The translations under genes were made by a program, and so were the position numbers. Below, one piece after another: positions 15,758 to 24,054 of a DNA stretch of 41,549 nt. Source of the DNA: Eubacterium sp. (GTDB lineage: Bacteria > Bacillota > Clostridia > Lachnospirales > Lachnospiraceae); assembly GCA_016292095.1 (NCBI GenBank), contig JAEFAB010000004.1:1-41549 (forward strand), written 5' to 3'. The stretch's first letter is position 1. Every line of letters starts with the position of its first letter. The notes under the pieces were generated by a model. It had not been told where the DNA came from. It made no database searches and worked only from the letters and a program-made list of their open reading frames with translations.

Positions 15758-16825
15758 CTACAGGTCGGTAATCTGATAACCTGCTGCTTTCGTTAACCTG
15801 TTCATTATCGCCTGTCCTATATGGTCTTCTGAAAATGCCTCTCCATAAATGAACTCAGCACCCCGTTTATCAAATTCCCTAAGTACCTGAAACAAATGAT
15901 TTGCTATTGTCTCCGGATGCGCTAAATCTCCCAGAGCAATAACACAAATGTTTTCATCAGTTTTTCCTTCGTATAATTTAAGGTGTTCTTCTGCAGTAAT
16001 AATTCCGACTGAAAATCCTTCTTTAGCCTTTTCATTGGCTCTCTTTAGAATCTCCGTTGCTACCTTATTTTTGTTTCCCCTATATATTGTAAAATCTGCT
16101 TTCGGTGCGTAATGGCGATATTTCATGCCCGGCGCCTTCGGCTTCAACCCTTCCTGAGGTTTCTGCAAAATAGCCGGATCAATTCCTACCTGGCCTACCA
16201 CTTCCTGCAGCATTTCTTTTGTAATGAATCCCGGTCTTAAAATCATGGGAGTCTCTGCCGTCACATCCACGATCGTGGACTCCAGTCCCATTCCTACCAT
16301 TCCGCCATCGATAATCATATCAATACGACCATCCATATCATCGATAACATGTTCTCCCATGGTCGGACTTGGTTTTCCGGATAAATTTGCGCTAGGTGCT
16401 GCAATGCTAACCCCTGCTTCACGAATCAACGCCTGAGCAATTTTATGATTCGGGTAACGCACTGCCACCGTATCAAGACCACCTGTGGTCTCTTTCGGTA
16501 CCAAATCGCTTTTTTTAAAAATCAATGTCATCGGTCCCGGCCAGAAAGCATCCATTAATTTCCTTGCTGCTTCCGGTATTTCCTCAACCAACGGTTTCAA
16601 CATTTCCAAATCTGCAATATGCGCAATCAACGGATTGTCCGAAGGTCTTCCCTTCGCAGCATAGATTTTTGTGGAAGCTACTGGATCCAGGGCATTGGCA
16701 CCTAGTCCGTAAACCGTTTCCGTTGGAAAAGCAACCAGTCCTCCGCTTCTGATAATCTCAGCGGCCTGACATATCTTTTCTTCATCGATATCTGATTCAT
16801 TCATTTTAACAATAATCGTATCCAT
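15758..16825 (-). CDS. tsaC: L-threonylcarbamoyladenylate synthase (TsaC/Sua5)
   Basis: 355 residues from the ATG at 16825 (GAGGG upstream; an in-frame GTG 12 bases earlier is less likely). Makes threonylcarbamoyl-AMP for t6A37 of ANN-decoding tRNAs. The YrdC domain (about 10-205) has AFPTETVYGLG and KGRPSDNPLI; a Sua5 C-terminal domain (about 230-350) follows, so this is the long, two-domain form. It leads the tsaC/phosphatase-like/upp group. Confidence 0.95.
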   Translation of the reverse strand: MDTIIVKMNESDIDEEKICQAAEIIRSGGLVAFPTETVYGLGANALDPVASTKIYAAKGRPSDNPLIAHIADLEMLKPLVEEIPEAARKLMDAFWPGPMTLIFKKSDLVPKETTGGLDTVAVRYPNHKIAQALIREAGVSIAAPSANLSGKPSPTMGEHVIDDMDGRIDMIIDGGMVGMGLESTIVDVTAETPMILRPGFITKEMLQEVVGQVGIDPAILQKPQEGLKPKAPGMKYRHYAPKADFTIYRGNKNKVATEILKRANEKAKEGFSVGIITAEEHLKLYEGKTDENICVIALGDLAHPETIANHLFQVLREFDKRGAEFIYGEAFSEDHIGQAIMNRLTKAAGYQITDL

Positions 16826-16853
16826 TTCGTCCCTCACGACTTACACTCGCTCT

Positions 16854-16882
16854 ATTTTAACACACCACAAAAAAAAACACAA
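16854..16882 (-). promoter_or_regulatory. Possible tsaC promoter
   Basis: Minus strand TTGTGT (16877-16882), 17 bases, TAAAAT (16854-16859). The -35 lies within the apbE terminator hairpin, and only its TTG matches, so this is tentative. Confidence 0.4.
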
Positions 16883-16908
16883 CGTTCCTGCATTTGCAGG
16901 ACATTGTG
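16869..16908 (-). terminator. Terminator after apbE
   Basis: Imperfect 13-bp stem (16878-16891 with 16896-16908, inner part CCTGC-ATTT-GCAGG perfect) followed on the minus strand by nine T (16869-16877), 16 bases after the apbE stop. Confidence 0.92.
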
Positions 16909-16923
16909 CTTTTCCTCTCTATT

Positions 16924-17964
16924 TTATTTTACAATGTCAACATCCCGGTCTGCCTCAAAAGAGTCTGCCAGCCCGGAGGAAATAACCACATTTCCATTGT
17001 CCTCCACCAGGATGAAATCAAAGGAATTGCTGCCACCGTAATTCTTCCAGTACTGAATGGCCTTTTCTTTTCCCATAACAAACAATGCAGTGGAAAGCCC
17101 ATCTGCCATAGTTCCGTTTTCATTTACAATGGTTACGCTTTTCAATCCGGATTCTGCCGGATAACCGGTTTCCGGATTCAGGATATGATGATAAGTCACC
17201 CCATCCTGCTCAAAAAATCTTTCATATCCACCGGAAGTAATTACCGTTTTATCAGTAATGTTTAATGTTCCCACATAGTCCTCGTTTCCAAAAGGATCCT
17301 CAATGGCCACCACAAATTTCGAACCGTCCGGTTTTGTTCCATAGGTCTGAACATTGCCTCCCAGGGAAACCAATCCACCGGTTAACTGATATTTCTGAAA
17401 AATATCCATTACCCTTTGAGAGGTGTATCCCTTTGCAATTCCGCCGAAGTCAATTTTCACGCCTTCCGGCAGGGAAATGAGCCCGCTTTCCTCATCATAA
17501 GAAATCTTTTCCATGCCCACATTCTTTACCAGTTCCTGAATCTTTTCTTTCGACGGCACCTGATACTTCTGATCCGTAAATCCCCATTCCTGCATCAACG
17601 GATAAACGGTAATATCAAAGGCACCTTCCGTTCTGTCGAAAATCTCCTTGGACACCGAGAACAGATATCGGCCTTCCCCGGAAAGAATCTCCGAGCCGTT
17701 TTCATTCAGGATTCCAATTTCACTTTCTTTACTTCCCGTGGTGAACATCTGATCCAGTCGCTGAATCTCACCAACCGCTTCATCTAACGCTTCCGAACAG
17801 TTTTCCCCGTAGGCCTTTAATGTCATATAGGTATCCATGGCAAAAACTTCTCTGCTGTCTTCTTTAATTTTTTTCTTCTCGCTGCTTTTCTGTTCCGAGG
17901 CACATCCCGTCACCAAAAGACTCAGTGCCAGAACCAGAAAGACAGTGCTCCATCCCTTCTTCAT
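16924..17964 (-). CDS. apbE: FAD:protein FMN transferase, lipoprotein (ApbE)
   Basis: 346 residues from the ATG at 17964; AGGAGAAGG lies upstream and this start avoids overlap with the Gx gene. Links FMN from FAD to Thr/Ser of exported flavoproteins. A lipoprotein signal ends LLVTGC (Cys21). Family motifs: DTYMTL, the GGIAKGY Mg/FAD motif, SLGGNV, HHILNPETGYP and MADGLSTALF. Third gene of a trio with the NusG-II and Gx proteins, all presumably for extracytoplasmic flavin redox chemistry. No substrate with an FMN-binding domain is in view. Confidence 0.95.
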   Translation of the reverse strand: MKKGWSTVFLVLALSLLVTGCASEQKSSEKKKIKEDSREVFAMDTYMTLKAYGENCSEALDEAVGEIQRLDQMFTTGSKESEIGILNENGSEILSGEGRYLFSVSKEIFDRTEGAFDITVYPLMQEWGFTDQKYQVPSKEKIQELVKNVGMEKISYDEESGLISLPEGVKIDFGGIAKGYTSQRVMDIFQKYQLTGGLVSLGGNVQTYGTKPDGSKFVVAIEDPFGNEDYVGTLNITDKTVITSGGYERFFEQDGVTYHHILNPETGYPAESGLKSVTIVNENGTMADGLSTALFVMGKEKAIQYWKNYGGSNSFDFILVEDNGNVVISSGLADSFEADRDVDIVK

Positions 17965-17974
17965 GTTCCTTCTC

Positions 17975-18511
17975 CTAGCCAATTAAATTCTTCGGCAACC
18001 GTTTCACAATCTGTGCAGAAACCAGTCCAATGATGATTCCCGCACCAATTCCCGTCACCCACAAAACCAGCAGGTAATATAACATTGCCTGGGTCTGTAA
18101 AACCACCATTGCCACAAGAATCTGTCCCACGTTATGGGCAATTCCTCCAGCCATGCTGACGGTGGTCATAGTGACTTTGCCCCAGCGCTTCATCAGAATC
18201 ATCACCAGTCCGCTGAGTATTCCCCCAGCCATACTATAAAGCATGGAAAACATACTTCCAAAGGTCATTCCCACTAAAATAATTCGCACAAGATTAATGA
18301 CAATGGCTTCCTTTTCATTAATCCGGTAAAGCGCCACCATAACAACCAGATTCGTCAGTCCCAGCTTAATTCCCGGAACAATGCTGACGAACTGTATCTG
18401 ACTTTCTATGTAAGAAAGCACCATGGCCAATGCAATCAGCAATGCCGTCACTGCAATCTTTTGTGTACTCGACAATCTATTTTCTTTCATTTCTGTCTCA
18501 TCCATCTCCAC
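17975..18511 (-). CDS. Gx transporter family protein (EetB-like)
   Basis: 178 residues, about five hydrophobic helices; family formerly named heptaprenyl diphosphate synthase component I (PF07456), now Gx transporter. Seen: IVPGIKLGLTNLVVM near the N-terminus, GMTFGSMFSMLYSMAGG and GGIAHNVGQI. In Listeria the homologous pair NusG-II/Gx (EetA/EetB) works in extracellular electron transfer; that link is from memory. The true start is unclear: GTG at 18511, or ATG at 18505 or 18490, none with a good ribosome site, so coupling to the gene 3 bases upstream is likely. Confidence 0.85.
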   Translation of the reverse strand: MEMDETEMKENRLSSTQKIAVTALLIALAMVLSYIESQIQFVSIVPGIKLGLTNLVVMVALYRINEKEAIVINLVRIILVGMTFGSMFSMLYSMAGGILSGLVMILMKRWGKVTMTTVSMAGGIAHNVGQILVAMVVLQTQAMLYYLLVLWVTGIGAGIIIGLVSAQIVKRLPKNLIG

Positions 18512-18514
18512 GTA

Positions 18515-18895
18515 TTATTTCACAACTGCATCCACATCGTTCGGCTCTGAAGTTTCCCGAACCACTTCCACGACCACCTCGTTAGGAAGGCAAATCAGAC
18601 TTTCTCCAACTTTCTGGACCGTTCCCTGTTTCACACATAATTTATCCGGACAATTAGCCTCCTTAATATAGGCCTTTCCGTCTTTTACCACTAAAAGATT
18701 CTTCCCCTGTCCTTTTCCTGAAATTTCATAAGTTCCATCCGTATCCAAAGAATACTGTCCCTGAACTTTTCCGGAAACCCGGACCTGTACATAGGAACCA
18801 TTTTCTGCCGTCATCTGATATACCAATAATAGCACCAACGCCACACAGAGCACAATTCCCCATAGGATGATATCTGTTTTTCCAAACTTTTTCAT
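18515..18895 (-). CDS. NusG domain II protein (EetA-like)
   Basis: 126 residues: one N-terminal helix (9-27) and an extracytoplasmic NusG_II domain (33-113) with YVQVRVSGK and a Cys82-x4-Cys87 pair (NCPDKLC) plus Cys102. Despite the name this family is not a transcription factor; it occurs beside Gx transporter, ApbE and Rnf genes. AAGGAG is 11 bases upstream of the ATG, and a promoter lies at 18937-18965. First gene of the trio. Confidence 0.88.
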   Translation of the reverse strand: MKKFGKTDIILWGIVLCVALVLLLVYQMTAENGSYVQVRVSGKVQGQYSLDTDGTYEISGKGQGKNLLVVKDGKAYIKEANCPDKLCVKQGTVQKVGESLICLPNEVVVEVVRETSEPNDVDAVVK

Positions 18896-18936
18896 GTTCC
18901 ACTAAACTCCTTGGTTTGTCACCACTAACTTTGCTC

Positions 18937-18965
18937 AGCATACCACAGCCTACCTAAGATTTCAA
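18937..18965 (-). promoter_or_regulatory. Promoter of the NusG-II/Gx/apbE trio
   Basis: Minus strand TTGAAA (18960-18965), 17 bases, TATGCT (18937-18942). The -35 hexamer overlaps the stop codon of cwlD (18962-18964). Confidence 0.7.
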
Positions 18966-19714
18966 GATTCCCGGGTAAAATATGCGTGAATCCCCTCTTC
19001 CATGACCTTGGCCAGTTTCTCCTGATAGGCATCCTCTCCTAACTGCTGCTCCTCTTCCGGATTACTTAAAAACCCGCACTCCACAATAACTCCCGGGCAC
19101 TGACTATTGATCAACATATAGTAATTGTCATTACTCTTCATCTTCTTCGGGCGCTCTCCATTAATCTGTTCATTGAGTTTCCTCTGTAAGTCTTCCGCCA
19201 ACAGTTTTCCTTTTTGTGAATCGCGATAATAAAAGCACTGCGCCCCGGACACCGATGATTTTTCAAAGCTGTTCTGATGAATGCTGACCATGACTGCCCT
19301 CTGATTTTTCGCAAAGCAATTATTGATAATCTCACAGCGTTCATTCAGATCTGCTACTTTTCGAAATTTTACCGCACCTAAATGGACGTCCTCGTTTCGT
19401 GTCAGGTACACCTCATATCCTTTCTCCTCCAGATACTGCTTTAACTTCTTCCCAATCTGAAGGTTTAAATCCTTCTCCAGAGTTCCCTTTCTCCCTATTT
19501 TTCCCGGATCCTTTCCTCCGTGTCCCGGATCAATCACCACGCAGAATCCATTCTTCCGTTCCTCTTTGGTTTCGTTTTGCTTTACCGTTCCATCCTCATT
19601 CTTTCCCGTTATGATTCTCCCCATGCTAACCGCAATGAGCGTAACCGAAATGATTAAGATGACTCCCATCATCCACTCCAGTGTTTTCTCGTGTTTCTTT
19701 GATTCCACACTCAT
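18962..19714 (-). CDS. cwlD: N-acetylmuramoyl-L-alanine amidase, CwlD-like
   Basis: 250 residues: an N-terminal anchor helix (about 12-31), then an Amidase_3 domain. Zinc ligands and catalytic Glu are visible: DPGHGGKDPG, EKDLNL, SIHQNSF and VECGFLSN. CwlD prepares muramic-delta-lactam in spore cortex, so this hints at a spore-forming lineage, though other Amidase_3 enzymes look alike. The gene stands alone after the rsmA terminator; the ribosome site is weak (AAAGAG). Confidence 0.85.
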   Translation of the reverse strand: MSVESKKHEKTLEWMMGVILIISVTLIAVSMGRIITGKNEDGTVKQNETKEERKNGFCVVIDPGHGGKDPGKIGRKGTLEKDLNLQIGKKLKQYLEEKGYEVYLTRNEDVHLGAVKFRKVADLNERCEIINNCFAKNQRAVMVSIHQNSFEKSSVSGAQCFYYRDSQKGKLLAEDLQRKLNEQINGERPKKMKSNDNYYMLINSQCPGVIVECGFLSNPEEEQQLGEDAYQEKLAKVMEEGIHAYFTRES

Positions 19715-19745
19715 TCCAAATCTCTTTGCTTTTTTATCAATATAT

Positions 19746-19782
19746 AAAAAAAAGAAAGCCTTTAGACATAAAGACTTTCTTT
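19746..19782 (-). terminator. Terminator after rsmA
   Basis: Arms 19751-19764 and 19769-19782 (AAAGAAAGCCTTTA with one mismatch), loop GACA, followed on the minus strand by eight T. The A/T-flanked stem could also stop transcription on the plus strand. Confidence 0.88.
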
Positions 19783-19788
19783 TTCTCT

Positions 19789-20649
19789 CTATTTCTTTAA
19801 GAAATTACTGAGTGCCGCAAATTCTTCTAACGTCAATGCTTCTCCTCGAATGGTTTCCGGCTTTCCCAGTTTCTCAATTGCTTCTAAGATTTCTTCTTTG
19901 GAAAAGCTCAGTTCTGCGGAATTCTTTAATCCGTTCACCAAGGTTTTTCTTCTCTGGTTAAAGGATGCCCGGATAATCCGGAACATTAACTTTTCATCCT
20001 TTACATCCACCGCCGGTTCCTGATGTCTTGTAAGCTTAATTACTGCCGAGTCCACGTTTGGTCTAGGCATAAAGCAGTTCGCTGAAACAATCATCTGAAC
20101 CTCTGCCGTGGCATAATACTGCACCGCCAAAGACAAGGCACCATAATCTTTACTACCCGGTCCTGTCTGCATTCTGTCGGCCACTTCTTTTTGCACCATA
20201 ATGGTAATGCTATCAATCGGCACACCGCTTTCAAACAATCCCATAATAATCGGTGTTGTAATATAGTAAGGCAGATTTGCCACAACCTTAATCGGTTTTC
20301 CCTGATTACGTTCCTCTGCCAAAGATTTTATGTCAACCTTAAGCACGTCCTGATTAATGACTTCCACATTATCATATTCTGATAACGTATGGTCTAAAAT
20401 CGGAATCAGCGCCTTATCGATTTCCACTGCCACAACCTGTCCGGCAGCTTCGCATAAATACTGTGTCATCGTTCCTATTCCGGGACCGATTTCCAATACA
20501 AAATCATCCTTCGTAATTCCGGCAGACTCCACAATTCCTTCCAGAATATTGGAATCAATCAGAAAGTTCTGTCCGAATTTCTTCTGAAATGCAAATTTGT
20601 ACTGATCAATAATAAATTTTGTAGCTGTTGGCGTTCCTAAATATGCCAT
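19789..20649 (-). CDS. rsmA: 16S rRNA (A1518/A1519-N6)-dimethyltransferase
   Basis: 286 residues. Dimethylates two adenines of helix 45 in 16S rRNA. Seen: KKFGQNFLIDSNI at the N-terminus, SAM-binding LEIGPGIGTMT, NLPYYITTPI catalytic motif, and the C-terminal ASFNQRRKTLVNGL. Usual length; start preceded by GAAGGG. Third gene after metG and the TatD nuclease, as in many Firmicutes, but without the rnmV gene usually between. Confidence 0.97.
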   Translation of the reverse strand: MAYLGTPTATKFIIDQYKFAFQKKFGQNFLIDSNILEGIVESAGITKDDFVLEIGPGIGTMTQYLCEAAGQVVAVEIDKALIPILDHTLSEYDNVEVINQDVLKVDIKSLAEERNQGKPIKVVANLPYYITTPIIMGLFESGVPIDSITIMVQKEVADRMQTGPGSKDYGALSLAVQYYATAEVQMIVSANCFMPRPNVDSAVIKLTRHQEPAVDVKDEKLMFRIIRASFNQRRKTLVNGLKNSAELSFSKEEILEAIEKLGKPETIRGEALTLEEFAALSNFLKK

Positions 20650-20676
20650 TGTTCCCTTCTTTCTAAAACGACCTTC

Positions 20677-21456
20677 CTAATCAAATCTCTTTCTTCCGAT
20701 TCGATATAAATCTTTCGCATTTTCACTGGTAATATGGATTACTTCTGCCGGCGTCAGGTTTTTGATTTCTGCAATCTTGTTTACCACATACGGAAGATTG
20801 AAGGAATCATTTCTCTTGCCTCTGTTTGGTTCCGGTGTCATATACGGGCAATCCGTTTCCAACAACATCTTTTCCATTGGCATATATTCCACAACTTCCT
20901 GAATTTTCTTTGCGTTCTTAAATGTAACAACACCGCCGATTCCAAGATAGAATCCCATATCCATAAATTTCTCAGCCATTTCCTTTGCATAAGAAAAGCA
21001 ATGAACCACGCCGCCTAATTCCTCAGCTTTATTGGCTTTCATAACTTCATAAGTATCCAACGCCGCATCACGGCTGTGAATAATAATCGGCATTTCCGCT
21101 TCTCTTGCAATATCCATCTGGCGTTCAAAGGCGCGAATCTGTTCTTCGCGATTTTCGTTCCAATGATAGTCTAAACCGATTTCACCTACGGCAACAATCT
21201 TTGGCTTGTAAATGCTCTTTTCAAGCCAAGCGTAATCTTCTTCTGTCAAATCAGAAATATCATTTGGGTGAACGCCCAATGCACCATACACATATGGGAA
21301 TCTTCTTGTAAGACCAATGGTGCTTTTGCAGGATGCAATACTTGCCCCTACATTAATGATATATTCCACACCGCGATTTTGCATACGCTCTAATAATTTT
21401 TCTCTGTCTTCATCAAACGCTTCATCATCATAATGTGCATGTGTATCAAAAATCAT
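20677..21456 (-). CDS. TatD family metal-dependent nuclease
   Basis: 259 residues. TIM-barrel hydrolase; metal ligands visible as HAH (FDTHAHYDDEAF), E in VAVGEIGLDYHW, HSRDA, VHCFS and LETDCPYMTPEP. The family acts as 3'-5' DNase or deoxyribonuclease in repair. GGAGG is five bases upstream of the ATG. Lies between metG and rsmA in a conserved order. Confidence 0.93.
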   Translation of the reverse strand: MIFDTHAHYDDEAFDEDREKLLERMQNRGVEYIINVGASIASCKSTIGLTRRFPYVYGALGVHPNDISDLTEEDYAWLEKSIYKPKIVAVGEIGLDYHWNENREEQIRAFERQMDIAREAEMPIIIHSRDAALDTYEVMKANKAEELGGVVHCFSYAKEMAEKFMDMGFYLGIGGVVTFKNAKKIQEVVEYMPMEKMLLETDCPYMTPEPNRGKRNDSFNLPYVVNKIAEIKNLTPAEVIHITSENAKDLYRIGRKRFD

Positions 21457-21491
21457 ATCTTCCTCCGAATAAAAATCTCAATGGATTTTGC

Positions 21492-23429
21492 CTAGCAGAT
21501 TTCACTTCCTGCCACAATATCCTTATCTACTGTAACAATGGACAGATTTCCGTCATCATCCCCTGCTGCAAGAATCATTCCCTGTGATTCCACACCACAA
21601 AGCTTGCAAGGTTTTAAGTTCGTGATTACGGCAACCTTCTTTCCAACCATTTCTTCCGGCTTATAGTACTTCGCAATACCGGATACAATCTGACGTGTTT
21701 GGGCACCAATCTTAATCTGAGAAACCAAAAGTTTCTTTGCCTTTGGTACCGGTTCACACTTTACAACTTCACCTACCTGAATCTGAACCTTATCAAATTC
21801 ATCAATGGTGATTTCCGGTTTCTTTTCTACTTCCGGATACTTTTCTCCTTCTGCTCTCTGAGCCGCCTGGATTTCAGCAACCTTTTCCATAACTTCGTTT
21901 ACATCCTGTCTTGCGAAAAGGATTTCAGGACTGTCAGTTACCTTGCCACCATTATATTTTCCAAATTCCTTCATATCATCAAAAGCTCTTGCTTCACCGT
22001 TAATCTGAGCAAGAATCTTTGCGGATGTTTCCGGCATAAATGGCTCTAACAGGCTTGCACCGATATTAATACCTTCAATAAGGTTATAAAGTACAGTCGC
22101 CAGTCTGTCCTGCTGTGCCTCATCCTTTGCCAATGCCCAAGGCATTGTTTCGTCAATATATTTATTACATCTCTTGAAAATTGCAAAAGTTTCTGTGATT
22201 GCATCTGCCACACGAAGCTTCTCCATCTTTTCTGCTGCTTTAATCGGTGCTTCTAAAATCGTTGCCTTGAATTCTGCATCAATTTCATCGGTTACACCCT
22301 TATCTTCCACAACACCACCAAAATACTTATTGGACATAGAGATGGTTCTGTTTACCAGATTTCCCAATGTATTTGCCAAATCAGAGTTTACACGTTCCAC
22401 CATTAATTCCCAGGTGATTGTTCCGTCTGATTCAAATGGCATTTCATGAAGTACGAAATAACGCACTGCATCTACACCAAACAAACCTGCCAAATCATCT
22501 GCGTAAATAATATTACCTTTGGATTTACTCATCTTTTCGCCACCCTGTAATAACCAAGGATGTCCGAAAATCTGTTTTGGCAACGGAATATCCAGTGCCA
22601 TTAACATACATGGCCAGTAAATCGTATGGAATCTCAAAATATCCTTACCAATCAAGTGCACATCTGCCGGCCAGTATTTTTCAAACATTGGATCAGAATT
22701 TCCGTCCAAATCAAATCCCAAACCGGTAATATAGTTTGATAATGCATCAATCCACACATAAATAACATGCTTTGGATCAAAGTCTACAGGAACGCCCCAG
22801 CTGAATGTAGATCTGGAAACACATAAATCCTGTAATCCCGGTTTCAGGAAGTTGTTAATCATTTCATTCTTTCTGGATTCCGGCTGAATGAATTCCGGAT
22901 GATCTTCAATATGCTTCATCAAACGATCTGCATATTTACTCATTTTGAAGAAGTACGCTTCTTCCTTTGCCGGTGTAACTTCTCTACCACAGTCCGGACA
23001 TTTTCCGTCTACCAACTGTGATTCCGTAAAGAAGGATTCACACGGTGTACAGTAAAGACCTTCGTAAACACTCTTATAAATATCTCCCTGATCGTATAAC
23101 TTACGGAAGATTTTCTGAACCTGCTCTTTATGGTCTTCATCTGTAGTTCTGATAAATCTATCGTAGGAAGTTCCTACTAAATCCCAGATTCTCTTAATTT
23201 CTCCGGAAACTTTGTCTACGTATTCCTTTGGAGTTACTCCGATTTCGCTGGCCTTTAATTCATTCTTCTGTCCATGCTCATCGGTACCGGTCTGAAATCT
23301 AACATCATACCCCTGCTGTCTTTTATATCGAACAATACTATCGCCTAAGATTGCTTCATAGGTATTTCCGATATGTGGTTTTCCTGAAGCATAGGCAATG
23401 GCTGTTGTCAAATAATATGGTTTGCTCAT
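21492..23429 (-). CDS. metG: Methionine-tRNA ligase
   Basis: 645 residues with the C-terminal tRNA-binding (EMAP-II-like) domain (about 540-645) that makes the dimer form. HIGN at 19-22, KMSKS at 299-303 and one zinc knuckle (Cys127-x2-Cys130, Cys144-x2-Cys147) are intact. GGAGG lies nine bases before the ATG. Promoter at 23499-23527; I found no T-box leader in the 90 bases between them. Heads the metG-tatD-rsmA operon. Confidence 0.98.
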   Translation of the reverse strand: MSKPYYLTTAIAYASGKPHIGNTYEAILGDSIVRYKRQQGYDVRFQTGTDEHGQKNELKASEIGVTPKEYVDKVSGEIKRIWDLVGTSYDRFIRTTDEDHKEQVQKIFRKLYDQGDIYKSVYEGLYCTPCESFFTESQLVDGKCPDCGREVTPAKEEAYFFKMSKYADRLMKHIEDHPEFIQPESRKNEMINNFLKPGLQDLCVSRSTFSWGVPVDFDPKHVIYVWIDALSNYITGLGFDLDGNSDPMFEKYWPADVHLIGKDILRFHTIYWPCMLMALDIPLPKQIFGHPWLLQGGEKMSKSKGNIIYADDLAGLFGVDAVRYFVLHEMPFESDGTITWELMVERVNSDLANTLGNLVNRTISMSNKYFGGVVEDKGVTDEIDAEFKATILEAPIKAAEKMEKLRVADAITETFAIFKRCNKYIDETMPWALAKDEAQQDRLATVLYNLIEGINIGASLLEPFMPETSAKILAQINGEARAFDDMKEFGKYNGGKVTDSPEILFARQDVNEVMEKVAEIQAAQRAEGEKYPEVEKKPEITIDEFDKVQIQVGEVVKCEPVPKAKKLLVSQIKIGAQTRQIVSGIAKYYKPEEMVGKKVAVITNLKPCKLCGVESQGMILAAGDDDGNLSIVTVDKDIVAGSEIC

Positions 23430-23498
23430 GTTCTAATTCCTCCCAAATATATTATTAAAGATTTTATCTTCTATTATTACATAGAAACATACTACTTT

Positions 23499-23527
23499 AT
23501 AATATACCACACCCCTCATTTTATCAA
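23499..23527 (-). promoter_or_regulatory. Promoter of the metG operon
   Basis: Minus strand TTGATA (23522-23527), 17 bases, TATTAT (23499-23504), about 70 bases upstream of the metG ATG and just beyond the HPr terminator. Confidence 0.8.
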
Positions 23528-23529
23528 GC

Positions 23530-23567
23530 AAAATCAAATGTCGGGTGCCCTTTTAGGAACACCCGAC
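23530..23567 (-). terminator. Terminator after the HPr gene
   Basis: GTCGGGTG (23540-23547) pairs with CACCCGAC (23560-23567), an 8-bp GC-rich stem with a 12-base loop; the minus-strand tail ATTTGATTTTG is only moderately T-rich. Confidence 0.7.
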
Positions 23568-23622
23568 GTGAATATAATATAAAACACCCTATTTGTATTT
23601 TATAGAATTTCCAAAAATAATT

Positions 23623-23886
23623 TTAGTCGCCGAAATTCTGACTTGCAATTTCATCGACTTTAGCTAATGCCTCTTCTTCCAAATCGCCATCACACTCAAA
23701 AATCACTTCTGCACTATGTTTAATCCTGGCTGAAATGATATTAATGAGACTTTTTGCGTTATATCGCTTCCCGTCATGAATAATCGTTACTTTGCATGGA
23801 AAATTCTCCATTTCACTGGCAAGTACTCCTGCCGGTCTCATGTGCAATCCTTCAGGGTTCTTAATGATGATTGTCTTACTAACCAT
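23623..23886 (-). CDS. HPr family phosphocarrier protein with His15 and Ser46
   Basis: 87 residues from the ATG at 23886, supported by GGGAGG eight bases upstream; the reading to a TTG at 23940 is not. HPr passes phosphate from enzyme I to PTS transporters at His15 and is phosphorylated by HPr kinase at Ser46. GLHMRPAG gives His15 and Arg17; NAKSLI gives Ser46, both at canonical positions. The Ser46 surroundings (KSLINIISARI) differ from the usual KSIMGVMSLGI, so this may be a paralogue rather than the main HPr. It stands alone between its promoter (23943-23971) and a terminator. Confidence 0.92.
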   Translation of the reverse strand: MVSKTIIIKNPEGLHMRPAGVLASEMENFPCKVTIIHDGKRYNAKSLINIISARIKHSAEVIFECDGDLEEEALAKVDEIASQNFGD

Positions 23887-23942
23887 AGGCCCGTCCTCCC
23901 TTTTCTGTCTTAAATTGTTTCCGCTCTCTTTCGTATACAAAT

Positions 23943-23971
23943 ATTTTAAATGGTTCTGACACTTTTTTCAA
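23943..23971 (-). promoter_or_regulatory. Promoter of the HPr gene
   Basis: Minus strand TTGAAA (23966-23971), 17 bases, TAAAAT (23943-23948). Confidence 0.75.
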
Positions 23972-24054
23972 TGTTTTTCTGTCCTTTTATTGGCCCATGA
24001 ATAAATGCTGTTTCTTTTCAATAAAATAAACTAACTGACTTATGGAGTATTTCT

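Noticed and set aside
23430-23540. T-box or SAM leader for metG
   Set aside because: The transcript leader from the found promoter is only about 70 bases, too short for a T-box, and no T-box sequence or terminator is seen.
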